This document shows positions 17,509 through 30,211 of a stretch of DNA of 54,226 nucleotides, one piece after another; positions within the stretch are counted from its first letter, which is position 1, and each line of letters opens with the position of its first letter. Under the pieces are notes generated by a model, which worked only from the letters and a program-made list of their open reading frames with translations, made no database searches and was not told the DNA's origin. Location: assembly GCA_013426785.1 (NCBI GenBank), contig JACDZI010000012.1, positions 1 to 54,226 of the forward strand. Direction: 5' to 3'. This stretch comes from Rhodocyclaceae bacterium (GTDB taxonomy: Bacteria > Pseudomonadota > Gammaproteobacteria > Burkholderiales > Rhodocyclaceae). The position numbers were made by a program, and so were the translations under genes.

Positions 17509-18510
17509 ATGACCAAAAGCAAGACCTCTTCTGCAATGAAACGTTGGCTGGCCCGCGCGCTGCTTCCGATCGCTGCTGCAGCCTGCTCTTTCGCCGCGCA
17601 AGCGGCGCAGCCGCTCAAGATCGGCTATAGCGACTGGCCGGGTTGGGTGGCCTGGCAGGTGGCGATCGAAAAGGACTGGTTCAAGGCTGCCGGGGTCGAT
17701 GTCAAATTCGAGTGGTTTGACTATTCCGCTTCGATGGATGCATTCGCAGCAGGCAAGATTGATGCAGTCACCATGACCAACGGCGATGCGCTGGTCACCG
17801 GCTCCGGCGGTGCCAAGAGCGTGATGTTGATGTTGACCGATTATTCCAACGGCAACGACATGATCGTGGCCAAGCCGGGCATCAAGAGTCTGGCAGAGCT
17901 GAAAGGCAAAAAAGTGGCCCTGGAGCAGGGTCTGGTTGAACACCTGTTGCTGTTGAACGGGCTCAAGAAGGCCGGACTCAAGGAAAGCGATGTCAAACTG
18001 GTGAACGTCAAGACCAACGAGACGCCCCAGACGTTGACCGCAGCGGATATTTCGGCCATTGGCGCCTGGCAGCCGGTTTCCGGCGAGGCAATGAAGGCAG
18101 TACCCGGTTCCAAACCGATCTACACCTCCGCCGATGAGCCAGGCCTGATCTATGACGTGCTGGCCGCCAATCCTGCCAGCGTCAAGGCGCGTCGCGACGA
18201 GTGGATCAAGGTGTTGAAGGTTTGGGACAAGGTGGTTGCCTATATCAACGATCCGAAGACCCAGCCGGATGCCGTCAAAATCATGGCAGGCAAGTCGGGT
18301 GTCAGCCCCGCCGAGTACTTGCCGCTGCTCAAGGGCACCAAGCTGTTGAGCCTTGAAGAGGGCAAGAAGGTCTATGTAAAGGGGTCAGGCTTCGACTCGC
18401 TCTACGGCTCGACCAAGACTGTAAATGAATTCAACGTGGCTGCCGGCGTGTACAAGAAGGCGGAAAACGTCGACGCCTACCTCGACCCATCCTTCACCAA
18501 CGCCAAGTAA
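17509..18510 (+). CDS. ABC transporter periplasmic binding protein (NitT/TauT type) of guanidine/urea cluster
   Basis: A 333-residue protein. It has an N-terminal signal peptide (a basic start, then a hydrophobic stretch ending in AAQAAQ near residue 32), followed by the SsuA/TauA-like fold starting [24 protein letters not shown]. Such proteins bind small nitrogen or sulfur compounds in the periplasm and deliver them to the permease. The next two genes supply permease and ATPase. AGGAG lies 7 bases before the ATG. First gene of the operon behind the sigma-54 promoter. The substrate is inferred to be a guanidino or ureido compound from the downstream enzymes. Confidence 0.88.
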   Translation: MTKSKTSSAMKRWLARALLPIAAAACSFAAQAAQPLKIGYSDWPGWVAWQVAIEKDWFKAAGVDVKFEWFDYSASMDAFAAGKIDAVTMTNGDALVTGSGGAKSVMLMLTDYSNGNDMIVAKPGIKSLAELKGKKVALEQGLVEHLLLLNGLKKAGLKESDVKLVNVKTNETPQTLTAADISAIGAWQPVSGEAMKAVPGSKPIYTSADEPGLIYDVLAANPASVKARRDEWIKVLKVWDKVVAYINDPKTQPDAVKIMAGKSGVSPAEYLPLLKGTKLLSLEEGKKVYVKGSGFDSLYGSTKTVNEFNVAAGVYKKAENVDAYLDPSFTNAK

Positions 18511-18543
18511 TTTGCGCGAGTCACCGCTCCGGGCGCAGTCGAG

Positions 18544-19509
18544 ATGAGTCTGGGTTTCCCCGCTGCCATCGCACACCTGCCGGAATCCCGGCAGCGCGCC
18601 TTGCTCGCGGTGGGCTCATTTCTGCTGCCGATCCTGGTCTGGTGCATGATCAGTTACCTCCCCTTCCTCTGGCATCCGAAGGTGATGGTAGAGGAGCCGG
18701 GGGGGGTCGGTTATTTTCAGGCTGGCATGCTGATTGATCATGCCGATTTCGCCGAACAAGCGCGGCAAATGCGCGAACAAGGCCTGGCCCTGCCCAGCGG
18801 AATACCGGCCAATCCGATTTACCTGCCGGCACCTCATCTGGTGGCCAAGGCGTTCTACACCGGCTTCACCACGCCGCCCCAAGGGCGTGATGGCGTCTGG
18901 CTTCACGAGAGTTTGTGGCACAGCATCCAGATCATCTTCTGGGGGTTTGTGATCTCATCGTTGTTCGGCGTACCGCTGGGTATCCTGGGGGGTACCTACA
19001 CGGTGCTTGGCCGGCTGCAAGAGCCCTTCATCGAATTTTTCCGCTATCTGCCGGCACCGGCTTTCGGTGCGTTGGCCGTGGCGGTACTGGGTATCTATGA
19101 CGGGCCGAAGATAGCCATCATCGTCATCGGCACCTTCTTCCAGCAGGTGCTGGTGATCGCTAACACGACGCGCAAGCTGGAGATCACCCTGATCGAAGCG
19201 GCGCGCACCCTCGGCACACGGGGGGCGCGCCTGATCACCAAGGTGGTGCTGCCGGGTATCCTGCCCGACCTGTATCGCGACCAGCGCATCCTGCTGGGCT
19301 GGGCCTGGACCTACCTGATCGTCGCCGAGTTGATCGGCACGAGTTCGGGCATCACCTGGTACATCACCCAGCAGGCACGCTACCAGCACTTCGAAAACGT
19401 CTATGCTGCCATCATCATCATCGGCATCATTGGTTTTGGCAGCGATCTGCTGCTGGCGCGCCTCGGACGTCGGCTGTTTCCCTGGGACCGCACGCAGGAG
19501 CGCAAGTGA
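18544..19509 (+). CDS. ABC transporter permease (NitT/TauT type)
   Basis: A 321-residue membrane protein. TM1 lies near residues 20-40, then comes an unusually long external segment of about 70 residues. The rest is the standard permease core, with helices from [28 protein letters not shown] onward and the [26 protein letters not shown] coupling loop that contacts the ATPase. It forms the inner-membrane channel for the binding protein upstream. Its stop overlaps the start of the ATPase gene. Confidence 0.9.
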   Translation: MSLGFPAAIAHLPESRQRALLAVGSFLLPILVWCMISYLPFLWHPKVMVEEPGGVGYFQAGMLIDHADFAEQARQMREQGLALPSGIPANPIYLPAPHLVAKAFYTGFTTPPQGRDGVWLHESLWHSIQIIFWGFVISSLFGVPLGILGGTYTVLGRLQEPFIEFFRYLPAPAFGALAVAVLGIYDGPKIAIIVIGTFFQQVLVIANTTRKLEITLIEAARTLGTRGARLITKVVLPGILPDLYRDQRILLGWAWTYLIVAELIGTSSGITWYITQQARYQHFENVYAAIIIIGIIGFGSDLLLARLGRRLFPWDRTQERK

Positions 19510-20429
19510 TGGATGCCTTGCCCAGCTACCTCGATCAGTCGGAAGCCGTTCGAGCACGCTTTGCGCGTATCCGCCAGCGCGAAGTGATTCTCGAGGTGCG
19601 CGGCCTGCACAAGCGCTATCAGTCCGCACAGGGAGAGACCGAGGCGCTGCGCGACATCAACTTCAAAGTGCGGCGGCGTGAGTTCGTCTGCGTCATCGGC
19701 CCCTCCGGCTGCGGGAAATCGACACTGATCCGTATCCTGGCCGGGCTGGAAAGCCATAGCGCCGGAGATGTCCTGCTGGACGACAAGCCGGTCAGTGGTC
19801 CGGGACGCGACCGTGGCATGGTGTTCCAGGGTTATTCACTGTTTCCCTGGCTGACGGTGAAAAAAAACGTCATGTTCGGTCCCGAAATCAGCGGCTTCAG
19901 CCACGACAGCGCCGAACGCGAGGCGCGCCTGTGGCTCGATGTGGTCGGGCTAAGCAAGTTTGCCGACGCCTACCCGCATGAGCTTTCCGGCGGCATGCGG
20001 CAGCGGGTGGCGATTGCCCGCGCCCTGGTCAATCAACCGCGCATCCTGCTGATGGACGAACCTTTCGGTGCGCTAGATGCGCAGACGCGTGCCAAGATGC
20101 AAACACACCTGCTGGAGATTTGGCGCAACCTCGATATCACCATACTTTTCATCACTCACGATCTTGACGAAGCGATCTATCTTGCTGACCGGGTTCTGGT
20201 GCTCAAGGCGCACCCAGGCGAGGTACAGGAAGTGATCGAGGTGCCGGTGCCCCGACCGCGCCTGCCGGGTCAGTTCAGCTCGCCCGAGTTTCGCGCCACC
20301 AAGGACAGGCTGGAAGCCCTGATTCATCCGGCCGAGGAAGACGGCGATCTGTCGCCCGCGTTGGCAGAGGACAGTGCGCTACAGCAGCACATGATCCGCT
20401 TTACCGATGTTGCCGACAACGTCGAATAA
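19509..20429 (+). CDS. ABC transporter ATP-binding protein (NitT/TauT type)
   Basis: A 306-residue protein with Walker [10 protein letters not shown], signature [15 protein letters not shown], Walker [13 protein letters not shown] and the switch histidine in ITHD. The N-terminal 30 residues before VRGLHKRY and a C-terminal tail of about 60 residues are longer than in minimal members. ATG at 19509 overlaps the permease stop; a GTG one codon earlier is also possible. It powers the importer. Confidence 0.92.
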   Translation: MDALPSYLDQSEAVRARFARIRQREVILEVRGLHKRYQSAQGETEALRDINFKVRRREFVCVIGPSGCGKSTLIRILAGLESHSAGDVLLDDKPVSGPGRDRGMVFQGYSLFPWLTVKKNVMFGPEISGFSHDSAEREARLWLDVVGLSKFADAYPHELSGGMRQRVAIARALVNQPRILLMDEPFGALDAQTRAKMQTHLLEIWRNLDITILFITHDLDEAIYLADRVLVLKAHPGEVQEVIEVPVPRPRLPGQFSSPEFRATKDRLEALIHPAEEDGDLSPALAEDSALQQHMIRFTDVADNVE

Positions 20430-20445
20430 CGCTCAAGGACACGCC

Positions 20446-21210
20446 ATGCGCTGGTCGGACCTCACCTGGGAAGAATTGCCGGAAGTGCTGGCCAAGGTCG
20501 GCCATGCCGCGCTGCTGCCGGTCGGGGCCACCGAGCAGCATGGGCCGCAACTGGGCTGCGGCGTCGATACGATCATTGCCGAGCAACTCTGTGATGCCGT
20601 CGCAGACTTGACTGGCGTCCCGATGCTGCCGACTCTGCCCTATGGCTGTTCTTCCGGGCATAGCCGGCGTTGGCCCGGTACCATCGCCGTCACGCCGACC
20701 GCACTGATCGAGTTTGTTAGGCAGATCGGCGACTGGGCCTACCACAGCGGCGTGCGCCGGCTGATCATCGTCAACGCGCATGTCACCAATGCGGCCCCCC
20801 TGCGTTGCGCCCTCGAACTGCTGCGCGCCGCGCACGACGACCTGATGGTGGCGGTCATCAACACCGCCACCCTGAGCCGGCGCGTGCGGGAGTTCCATGC
20901 CGCCGACGGCGATGACTGGCACGCCAATGACGCGGAGACGTCGATCATGCTGCATATCGCCCCGCAGGGGGTTCGCGGTGACAAACTGGCCAGTGCCGAC
21001 GATCCGGACCGGACCGCCGGCTGTATCTTCGCCCACCCGGTCAACCGCACCAGCCGGAACGGCGTGACCGGTCGTCCGAGCCAGGCCACGACAGAGAAAG
21101 GCGAACAGTGGTTCGCGTGGCTGGTCGAAGATTTGACGGGTCTGGTGCGTGCCGGTTGTGTCGAAACGCCGCCGCTGAACCATGCCTATTTCGACACGCT
21201 TTCTCCCTGA
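20446..21210 (+). CDS. Creatininase-family amidohydrolase
   Basis: A 254-residue protein. The creatininase metal ligands are present: E30 and H32 in TEQHGP, D41 in GCGVD, H112 in VNAHVTN (usually NGHGGN, so the loop is altered) and an acidic residue in HANDAET. The family includes creatininase and several hydrolases that open cyclic amides or cleave formamides. Its place between an importer and a guanidine-degrading enzyme set suggests it converts a larger guanidino or cyclic compound into a pathway substrate, but this is inference. AAGGA precedes the ATG at 20446. Confidence 0.82.
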   Translation: MRWSDLTWEELPEVLAKVGHAALLPVGATEQHGPQLGCGVDTIIAEQLCDAVADLTGVPMLPTLPYGCSSGHSRRWPGTIAVTPTALIEFVRQIGDWAYHSGVRRLIIVNAHVTNAAPLRCALELLRAAHDDLMVAVINTATLSRRVREFHAADGDDWHANDAETSIMLHIAPQGVRGDKLASADDPDRTAGCIFAHPVNRTSRNGVTGRPSQATTEKGEQWFAWLVEDLTGLVRAGCVETPPLNHAYFDTLSP

Positions 21211-21237
21211 CCCCATTCCTTTACGTGAAAGCCCATC

Positions 21238-22599
21238 ATGACGCAGACCCCCGACATTACCCAACTCCAGACTGACCTCGCAGCCAGGGGTGTCAAATAC
21301 TGCATTGGTGCCTATGTCGACATCCATGGCGTACCCAAGGCGAAGGTGGTGCCGATCCACCATCTCAAGCACATGGCCAAGGGTTCGGAGCGCTACACCG
21401 GCTATGCCCTTGATGGCCTTGGCCAGGCCCCCAATGACGACGAACTGACCTCGGTACCGGATTTCAGCCGCCTGATCCAGTTGCCCTGGGAGCCGAAGAT
21501 TGCCTGGATTCCCGCCGACAACCATTTCCAGGGAAACCCCTATCCCCTCAATACACGCGTCGCATTGCAGAACCAGTTAGCCGAGGCGGCGAAGATGGGC
21601 TTTGGCATGAACCTCGGCATCGAATGCGAGATTTACCTGCTCAAGCAGGACGCCGACGGCCATCTCAGTGTCCCTGATGCCGAGGACAAGTTGACTAAGC
21701 CTTGCTACGACGTGCGCGGCTTTACCAACAGCTTCGGCTGGCTCGACAAAATGGCGACTGCCATCAACGACCTCGGTTGGGATCTTTACTCGTTTGACCA
21801 CGAGGATGCCAACGGCCAGTTCGAATTCGACTTCCAGTATGCCGATGCACTGACGACTTGCGATCGCCTGACTTTCTTCCGCTTCATGGCCAAACATTAC
21901 GCCCGCGAGGAGGGCCTGCTCGCCACCATGATGCCCAAGCCCTTCGCCGACAAGACCGGCAATGGCGCGCACTTCAACATGTCGCTCTACGCCCTGGGGA
22001 ACGGTACCAACCTGTTTGCCTGCGACCCCAAGGACGACCCGCATGGTATCGGGCTGACCCAGCTCGGCTATCAGTTCGTTGCCGGCATCCTCAAGCATGG
22101 TCGTGCGCTGTGCGCTGTATTTGCTCCCACCGTCAACAGCTACAAGCGCCTGGTGCGACGCGGCGCCATGAGTTATTTTTCCTGGGCACCGGTGTTCAAT
22201 GCCTATGGCTCCAACAACCGGACCAACTCGGTGCGCATCCCGGCCGGTGGTGGCCGCTGCGAATCGCGCAATGCCGACGGAGCGTTGAATCCCTACCTGG
22301 CGGCAACCCTGGTGCTGGCCGCCGGGCTGGAAGGTATCCGCGAAGGGCTAGACCCCGGCAATCCCAACGAGGACAACCTCTACACCATCAGCGAGGCCGA
22401 ACGTCACGCGCGCGGCATCGAGTTTCTGCCGCAGACCCTTCAGGAGGCCGTCGCCGCCTTTGCTGCCGACCCGCTCACCGAAAGCGTACTGGGCAAGGAA
22501 CTGCGTAACGAGTTCATCCGCTACAAGGGCGAAGAGTGGGAAGCCTACCATCTGGCCGTGAGTTCGTGGGAAACCGAACGCTACAGCTACATGTTCTGA
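21238..22599 (+). CDS. glnT: Type III glutamine synthetase-like ligase (GlnT family)
   Basis: A 453-residue glutamine synthetase-fold protein. It has an N-terminal beta-grasp domain ([14 protein letters not shown]), metal-binding GIECEIYL, the glutamate/ATP motif [12 protein letters not shown] and the late [26 protein letters not shown]. This is the glnT group, some members of which make gamma-glutamylmethylamide or related products in place of glutamine. Here it may trap ammonia, or an amine released from the imported compound, as a glutamyl amide. It lies in the operon between the creatininase-like gene and the NikR-like gene. Confidence 0.87.
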   Translation: MTQTPDITQLQTDLAARGVKYCIGAYVDIHGVPKAKVVPIHHLKHMAKGSERYTGYALDGLGQAPNDDELTSVPDFSRLIQLPWEPKIAWIPADNHFQGNPYPLNTRVALQNQLAEAAKMGFGMNLGIECEIYLLKQDADGHLSVPDAEDKLTKPCYDVRGFTNSFGWLDKMATAINDLGWDLYSFDHEDANGQFEFDFQYADALTTCDRLTFFRFMAKHYAREEGLLATMMPKPFADKTGNGAHFNMSLYALGNGTNLFACDPKDDPHGIGLTQLGYQFVAGILKHGRALCAVFAPTVNSYKRLVRRGAMSYFSWAPVFNAYGSNNRTNSVRIPAGGGRCESRNADGALNPYLAATLVLAAGLEGIREGLDPGNPNEDNLYTISEAERHARGIEFLPQTLQEAVAAFAADPLTESVLGKELRNEFIRYKGEEWEAYHLAVSSWETERYSYMF

Positions 22600-22620
22600 T
22601 CGCGCCCGCCCAATTTCGCC

Positions 22621-23082
22621 ATGCCTGCCAAAACCGCCAAAGCCACCAGTGTCAGTCGCATCAGCATTTCGCTGCCGCCGGCACTGCTCGACCAGCTCGA
22701 TGCCATGGTGGCCAAGCGCGGTTATGAAAGCCGCTCGCAGGCCATTGGCGAGATGGTCAATTACCAACTGGCCGAACACAAGCGCCAGCTGGGCGACGAA
22801 GTCATGGTCGGTACAGTCACCCTGCTTTACGATCGCTCGACACGCGATGTCCAGAAGCGCCTGGCCGATCTGCAATACCAGCATATCGACGAGGTGGTGA
22901 GTTCACTGCATGTCCATCTCGACCACAACCAGATCATGGAAGTCGTGCTGGTGCAGGGCCACGCACGGCGATTGCGCACCATCGCCAATGCCATGATTTC
23001 CCTGCGTGGCGTCATTACCGGCCGGCTGCAATTGATGGCCGCCCTGATGCCTCCGCTACAGGCACCCGCCGCGACCGATTGA
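22621..23082 (+). CDS. NikR-fold transcriptional regulator lacking two canonical nickel ligands
   Basis: A 153-residue protein. Residues 13-50 form a ribbon-helix-helix (RISISLPPALLDQLDAMV... SRSQAIGEMV), followed by an ACT-like NikR domain. The nickel site of NikR uses His76, His87, His89 and Cys95 (E. coli numbering). Here the H-V-H pair is kept (SLHVHLDH), but the Cys95 position is Ile (HNQIMEV) and the His76 position appears to be Tyr (LQYQH). It is therefore unlikely to sense nickel in the usual way. Embedded in the operon, it may be a local regulator tuned to a pathway metabolite or another metal. Confidence 0.8.
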   Translation: MPAKTAKATSVSRISISLPPALLDQLDAMVAKRGYESRSQAIGEMVNYQLAEHKRQLGDEVMVGTVTLLYDRSTRDVQKRLADLQYQHIDEVVSSLHVHLDHNQIMEVVLVQGHARRLRTIANAMISLRGVITGRLQLMAALMPPLQAPAATD

Positions 23083-23092
23083 AAGGCTCCCC

Positions 23093-23899
23093 ATGGAATC
23101 TGCCACCGCGAATATTCCCAACCCCCCGGCTGAACATCCCGTGGATGCACCTGAACACTGGCGTGACTTTGCTCCCAACCTCGCGGGCAAGACAGTGCTG
23201 TTTTCGGAAATCGTCCCCGGGGGGGCGCACTGGTCCTATGTCCTGTCACGCGGGACCACGCTGCGCATGACCGCGCTGGAAACCGGCGCCAACCTCAGCA
23301 TGGTGCTCTATGCAGCCCAGGAGAAACTTGAGCGCTACAACATGCCCGACTCGCTCAAGGCCCAGCACACTGCCCACTACACCCGCGGCCATGTCCTGAT
23401 GAGCGATATGGGCCGTGCCATGGCTTCCATCACTGCCGATAGTGTGGGCTGGCACGATCCACTGGGTCTGCTCCTGAACGACCAGTGGATGAACGACAAG
23501 TATGGCGGGCACCGCTATCAGGAATTTCGCAACGATATGCATCGATCCGGTCGCAGCGGACTACTGGTCGAGATCGGCAAATATGGTCTGGCCCGGCGCG
23601 ACCTGATCGCCCCGGTGAATTTCTTCTCCAAGGTGGTCGTGGATGAGGAAGGACGCTTCAGCTTTGTATCCGGTCACGCCAGGGCCGGCGATTGCGTAGA
23701 CCTGCGGCTCGACATGAACGTGATCCTGGCTTTCTCGACCGCCCCGCATCCGCTCGATCCCTGCCCGCACTTCAACGGCAAGTCCGTCGGCCTGGCGCTG
23801 TGGCGTTCCGGTCCCGCCCCCGCGGACGATTTCTGCCGGCGCTTCCGCCCCGAAAACGCCCGTGCCCTGCATAACACTGACATGCTCTATCTTGCCTGA
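23093..23899 (+). CDS. cgdA: Carboxyguanidine deiminase subunit (urea-amidolyase-associated protein 1, DUF1989)
   Basis: A 268-residue DUF1989 protein of the group formerly called urea amidolyase-associated protein 1 (SYVLSRGTTLRMTALETGANLSMVLYAA, SDMGRAMASITADSVGWHDPL, CVDLRLDMNVILAFSTAPHPLDP). Members of this pair are known to form carboxyguanidine deiminase, which turns carboxyguanidine into allophanate with release of ammonia. It lies 10 bases after the NikR-like gene and directly before its partner subunit. The pairing with a biotin carboxylase and allophanate hydrolase in the same operon supports the function. Confidence 0.85.
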   Translation: MESATANIPNPPAEHPVDAPEHWRDFAPNLAGKTVLFSEIVPGGAHWSYVLSRGTTLRMTALETGANLSMVLYAAQEKLERYNMPDSLKAQHTAHYTRGHVLMSDMGRAMASITADSVGWHDPLGLLLNDQWMNDKYGGHRYQEFRNDMHRSGRSGLLVEIGKYGLARRDLIAPVNFFSKVVVDEEGRFSFVSGHARAGDCVDLRLDMNVILAFSTAPHPLDPCPHFNGKSVGLALWRSGPAPADDFCRRFRPENARALHNTDMLYLA

Positions 23900-23909
23900 G
23901 AGCGCCACC

Positions 23910-24572
23910 ATGACTGCCACTGCCATCCGTATCCAGGAAAGCCTGCTGCGCCCCGAGGATGCCGTCCTCGACCAGACCATCCCCGCCGGCGAGCCTTACT
24001 TGCTCAAGTTCAGGCGGGGACAAACCTTGCGTATCGTCGACCTTGAAGGCAACCAGGCCGTCGACGTGATTTTCTATAACGCCAACGATCCGGCCGAGCA
24101 CTACAGCACGACCGAAACCCTGCTGTACCAGGGTGGCATCTACCTGACCACCGGTTCGGTCCTGTATAGCGACGAGGGGAACCCCATGCTGACCATCGTC
24201 GCCGATACTTGCGGTCGCCATGACACGCTTGGCGGAGCCTGTGCCGCCGAGAGCAATACCGTGCGCTATGCCCTGCAAAAGAAATTCATGCACAGTTGCC
24301 GTGACAACTACCTCATCGCCCTGCAAGAAGCGGATTGTGGCCTGGGCAAACGTGATCTGGTGCCAAACATCAACTTCTTCATGAACGTACCGGTGACTGC
24401 CAGCGGGCAGCTGACCTTCGCCGATGGCGTATCCGGTCCCGGTAAATATGTGGAGTTGCGTGCCGAGATGGACATCCTCATGCTGGTGTCGAATTGTCCG
24501 CAACTCAATAATCCGTGCAACGCCTACAACCCCACCCCCGCGCGTTTTTTGCTGTGGGACGCAGCCGCCTAG
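23910..24572 (+). CDS. cgdB: Carboxyguanidine deiminase subunit (urea-amidolyase-associated protein 2, DUF1989)
   Basis: A 220-residue DUF1989 protein, the second subunit of the pair. Landmarks are RGQTLRIVDLEGNQAVDVIFYNANDP, TTGSVLYSDEGNPMLTIVADTCGRHDTLGGACAAESN and PNINFFMNVPV. The cysteine- and histidine-containing loop TCGRHD is the region where metal or substrate contacts are expected. The start at 23910 follows the upstream stop by 10 bases and gives the family N-terminus. It acts with the preceding gene product. Confidence 0.85.
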   Translation: MTATAIRIQESLLRPEDAVLDQTIPAGEPYLLKFRRGQTLRIVDLEGNQAVDVIFYNANDPAEHYSTTETLLYQGGIYLTTGSVLYSDEGNPMLTIVADTCGRHDTLGGACAAESNTVRYALQKKFMHSCRDNYLIALQEADCGLGKRDLVPNINFFMNVPVTASGQLTFADGVSGPGKYVELRAEMDILMLVSNCPQLNNPCNAYNPTPARFLLWDAAA

Positions 24573-24610
24573 ATAAATCCCGTTCCGGGACGACCCGGGA
24601 CGCATGCCAA

Positions 24611-24622
24611 TGGCGGGACGGC
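24611..24622 (+). repeat. Possible half copy of the dispersed element
   Basis: TGGCGGGACGGC matches the last 12 bases of the core exactly, in the 74-base gap between cgdB and the carboxylase gene. The A-tract and first half are absent. It could be a decayed copy or chance. Confidence 0.35.
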
Positions 24623-24646
24623 CCGCCTCGGAGTATTGGGTAAGCC

Positions 24647-28273
<3,627 letters not shown>

Positions 28274-28276
28274 TTC

Positions 28277-30088
28277 ATGCTGAGTTTTGATTTCACCACC
28301 CTGCGCGCCGCCTATACCGCCGGCACCCTGACCCCGACTGCGCTGGTCGAGGAAATCTTGCGGCGCACTGCGGATGACCCCCACCAGGTCTGGATCCAGC
28401 GCCTGCCGGAAGCCAGGCTGCGGCAGTATGCGCAAGCGCTCGCAGGCAAGGATGCGGCGAACTTGCCGCTATACGGTATTCCCTTTGCCATCAAGGACAA
28501 CATTGACCTGGCCGGGGTACAAACCACGGCGGGCTGTCCTGCCTATGCGTTCACGCCGGACCGCAGCGCGTTCGTCGTGCAACAGCTGATCGATGCCGGC
28601 GCGATCCCGGTGGGCAAGACCAATCTCGACCAGTTCGCCACCGGCCTCAACGGTACGCGCTCGCCCTTCGGCGCCTGCCGCAATGCCTTCGATCCGGACT
28701 ACGTTTCGGGAGGATCAAGTTCGGGTTCGGCGGTCGCCGTGGCCAAGGGCTACGCCAGCTTTTCGCTCGGCACCGATACCGCCGGGTCGGGTCGGGTGCC
28801 GGCGGCGTTCAACAACCTCGTGGGTCACAAGCCGACTTGCGGCTGGTTGTCCACGACCGGGGTGGTCCCCGCCTGTCGCTCGCTCGATGCCGTCTCGATT
28901 TTTGCCCTGACGGCGGCGGATGCCGCAGCGGTGCTGGCGGTGGCGGCTTGCTTTGATGCGGCTGATCCGTATGCGCGTCCGGTCGAAGGCCATGGCTTCG
29001 ATTTTGGCCGGGCCGCCCATTTCAAATTCGGCGTACCGCGCACCGCTGACCTGGAATTCTTTGGTGATACGGCCAGTGAAGCGCTTTTCCGCGCTGCCGT
29101 CGCGCGCTTGCAGGCGCTGGGCGGCACGGCCGTCGAGGTCGACCTTAGCCCCTTCATCGCCACGGCCAAACTCCTTTACGAGGGGCCGTGGGTGGCCGAG
29201 CGCTATCAGGCCATCCGCGACTTCTTCGATACCCAGTCCGAGGCGCTTTTCCCGGTTACGCGCTCGATTACCGCCAGCGGCCAGAAGTTCTCGGCCGCCG
29301 ACACGTTCGCCTATCTTTACAAGCTGAAGGCAGCCAGGCGTACCTGCGATGCCGTCTGGGCCAGCGTGGATTGCATCATCACGCCGACCGCGCCGACGAT
29401 CTACACCATCGCGCAAATGGAAGCCGATCCGATTCGCCTCAACTCGAATCTGGGCACCTACACCAATTTCATGAACCTGCTCGACTACGCCGCCACCGCC
29501 CTGCCGGCGGGCTTTCGCGGCGACGGCCTGCCGCTGGGCGTAACGCTGTTTACCCCGGCGGCGCAGGACCTGCCCCTGCTGCATCTGGCCGCTCAACTGC
29601 ACGCAGCGTTGCCGGGGGCGACGCTGGGCGCGACCGGCTTGTCGCTCGCGCAGGCTAGCGCCGTGCCGCCGGCGCCGACTTTTCCAAGCCTGCCCTCGGG
29701 GCAGGTGCGGGTGGCCGTGTGCGGTGCCCACCTCTCGGGATTACCGCTGAACGGGCAACTGACTTCGCGCGGTGCCCGCCTGATCGCCACGACAACCTCC
29801 TCGCCGGAGTATCGGCTCTATGCGTTGCCCGGCGGTCCGCCATTACGACCCGGCATGCTGCGGGTCGCCGCTGGCGGCGCGGCCATCGCTGTCGAGGTGT
29901 GGGAGATGCCGGCACGCGCGTTCGGTTCCTTCGTCGCCGGCATTCCGGCGCCGCTGGGCATCGGTACCATAACCCTGGCCGATGGCAGTGCCGTGCAGGG
30001 TTTCGTCTGTGAGGCGCTAGCAACCACAGTCGCCGAAGACATTACGGAGTATGGTGGCTGGCGGGCCTGGCTCAACCGCCAAATTTGA
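28277..30088 (+). CDS. atzF: Allophanate hydrolase
   Basis: A 603-residue protein. The N-terminal amidase-signature domain (residues about 1-455) carries the Ser-cisSer-Lys triad: K in FAIKDNIDLAG, and the serines in GGSSSGSAV and TDTAGSGRVP. The C-terminal domain (GQVRVAVCGAHLSGLPLN to the end) is the extra domain that sets allophanate hydrolases apart from plain amidases. It releases two ammonia and CO2 from allophanate, the last step of the pathway. It starts three bases after the carboxylase stop. The dispersed element (AVPPAPTF, residues 462-469) lies exactly in the linker between the two domains. Confidence 0.94.
   Translation: MLSFDFTTLRAAYTAGTLTPTALVEEILRRTADDPHQVWIQRLPEARLRQYAQALAGKDAANLPLYGIPFAIKDNIDLAGVQTTAGCPAYAFTPDRSAFVVQQLIDAGAIPVGKTNLDQFATGLNGTRSPFGACRNAFDPDYVSGGSSSGSAVAVAKGYASFSLGTDTAGSGRVPAAFNNLVGHKPTCGWLSTTGVVPACRSLDAVSIFALTAADAAAVLAVAACFDAADPYARPVEGHGFDFGRAAHFKFGVPRTADLEFFGDTASEALFRAAVARLQALGGTAVEVDLSPFIATAKLLYEGPWVAERYQAIRDFFDTQSEALFPVTRSITASGQKFSAADTFAYLYKLKAARRTCDAVWASVDCIITPTAPTIYTIAQMEADPIRLNSNLGTYTNFMNLLDYAATALPAGFRGDGLPLGVTLFTPAAQDLPLLHLAAQLHAALPGATLGATGLSLAQASAVPPAPTFPSLPSGQVRVAVCGAHLSGLPLNGQLTSRGARLIATTTSSPEYRLYALPGGPPLRPGMLRVAAGGAAIAVEVWEMPARAFGSFVAGIPAPLGIGTITLADGSAVQGFVCEALATTVAEDITEYGGWRAWLNRQI
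29660..29683 (-). repeat. Dispersed element, 2 mismatches, inside allophanate hydrolase
   Basis: The reverse complement is AAAA plus GTCGGCGCCGGCGGCACGGC. On the gene strand it encodes AVPPAPTF in the interdomain linker. The same peptide arises from the copy in comM. Confidence 0.75.
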
Positions 30089-30211
30089 ACGGCTTGCCGC
30101 CGGACGGGAGGCCTCATCGCGGTAACATCGCCGCATGGCCTTCCTCGCAACTGCTGCCCCTCTTGCTGCCCTCGCGGCCACACGGCCGTGATGCGCGGCG
30201 ACGGCCAAGGC

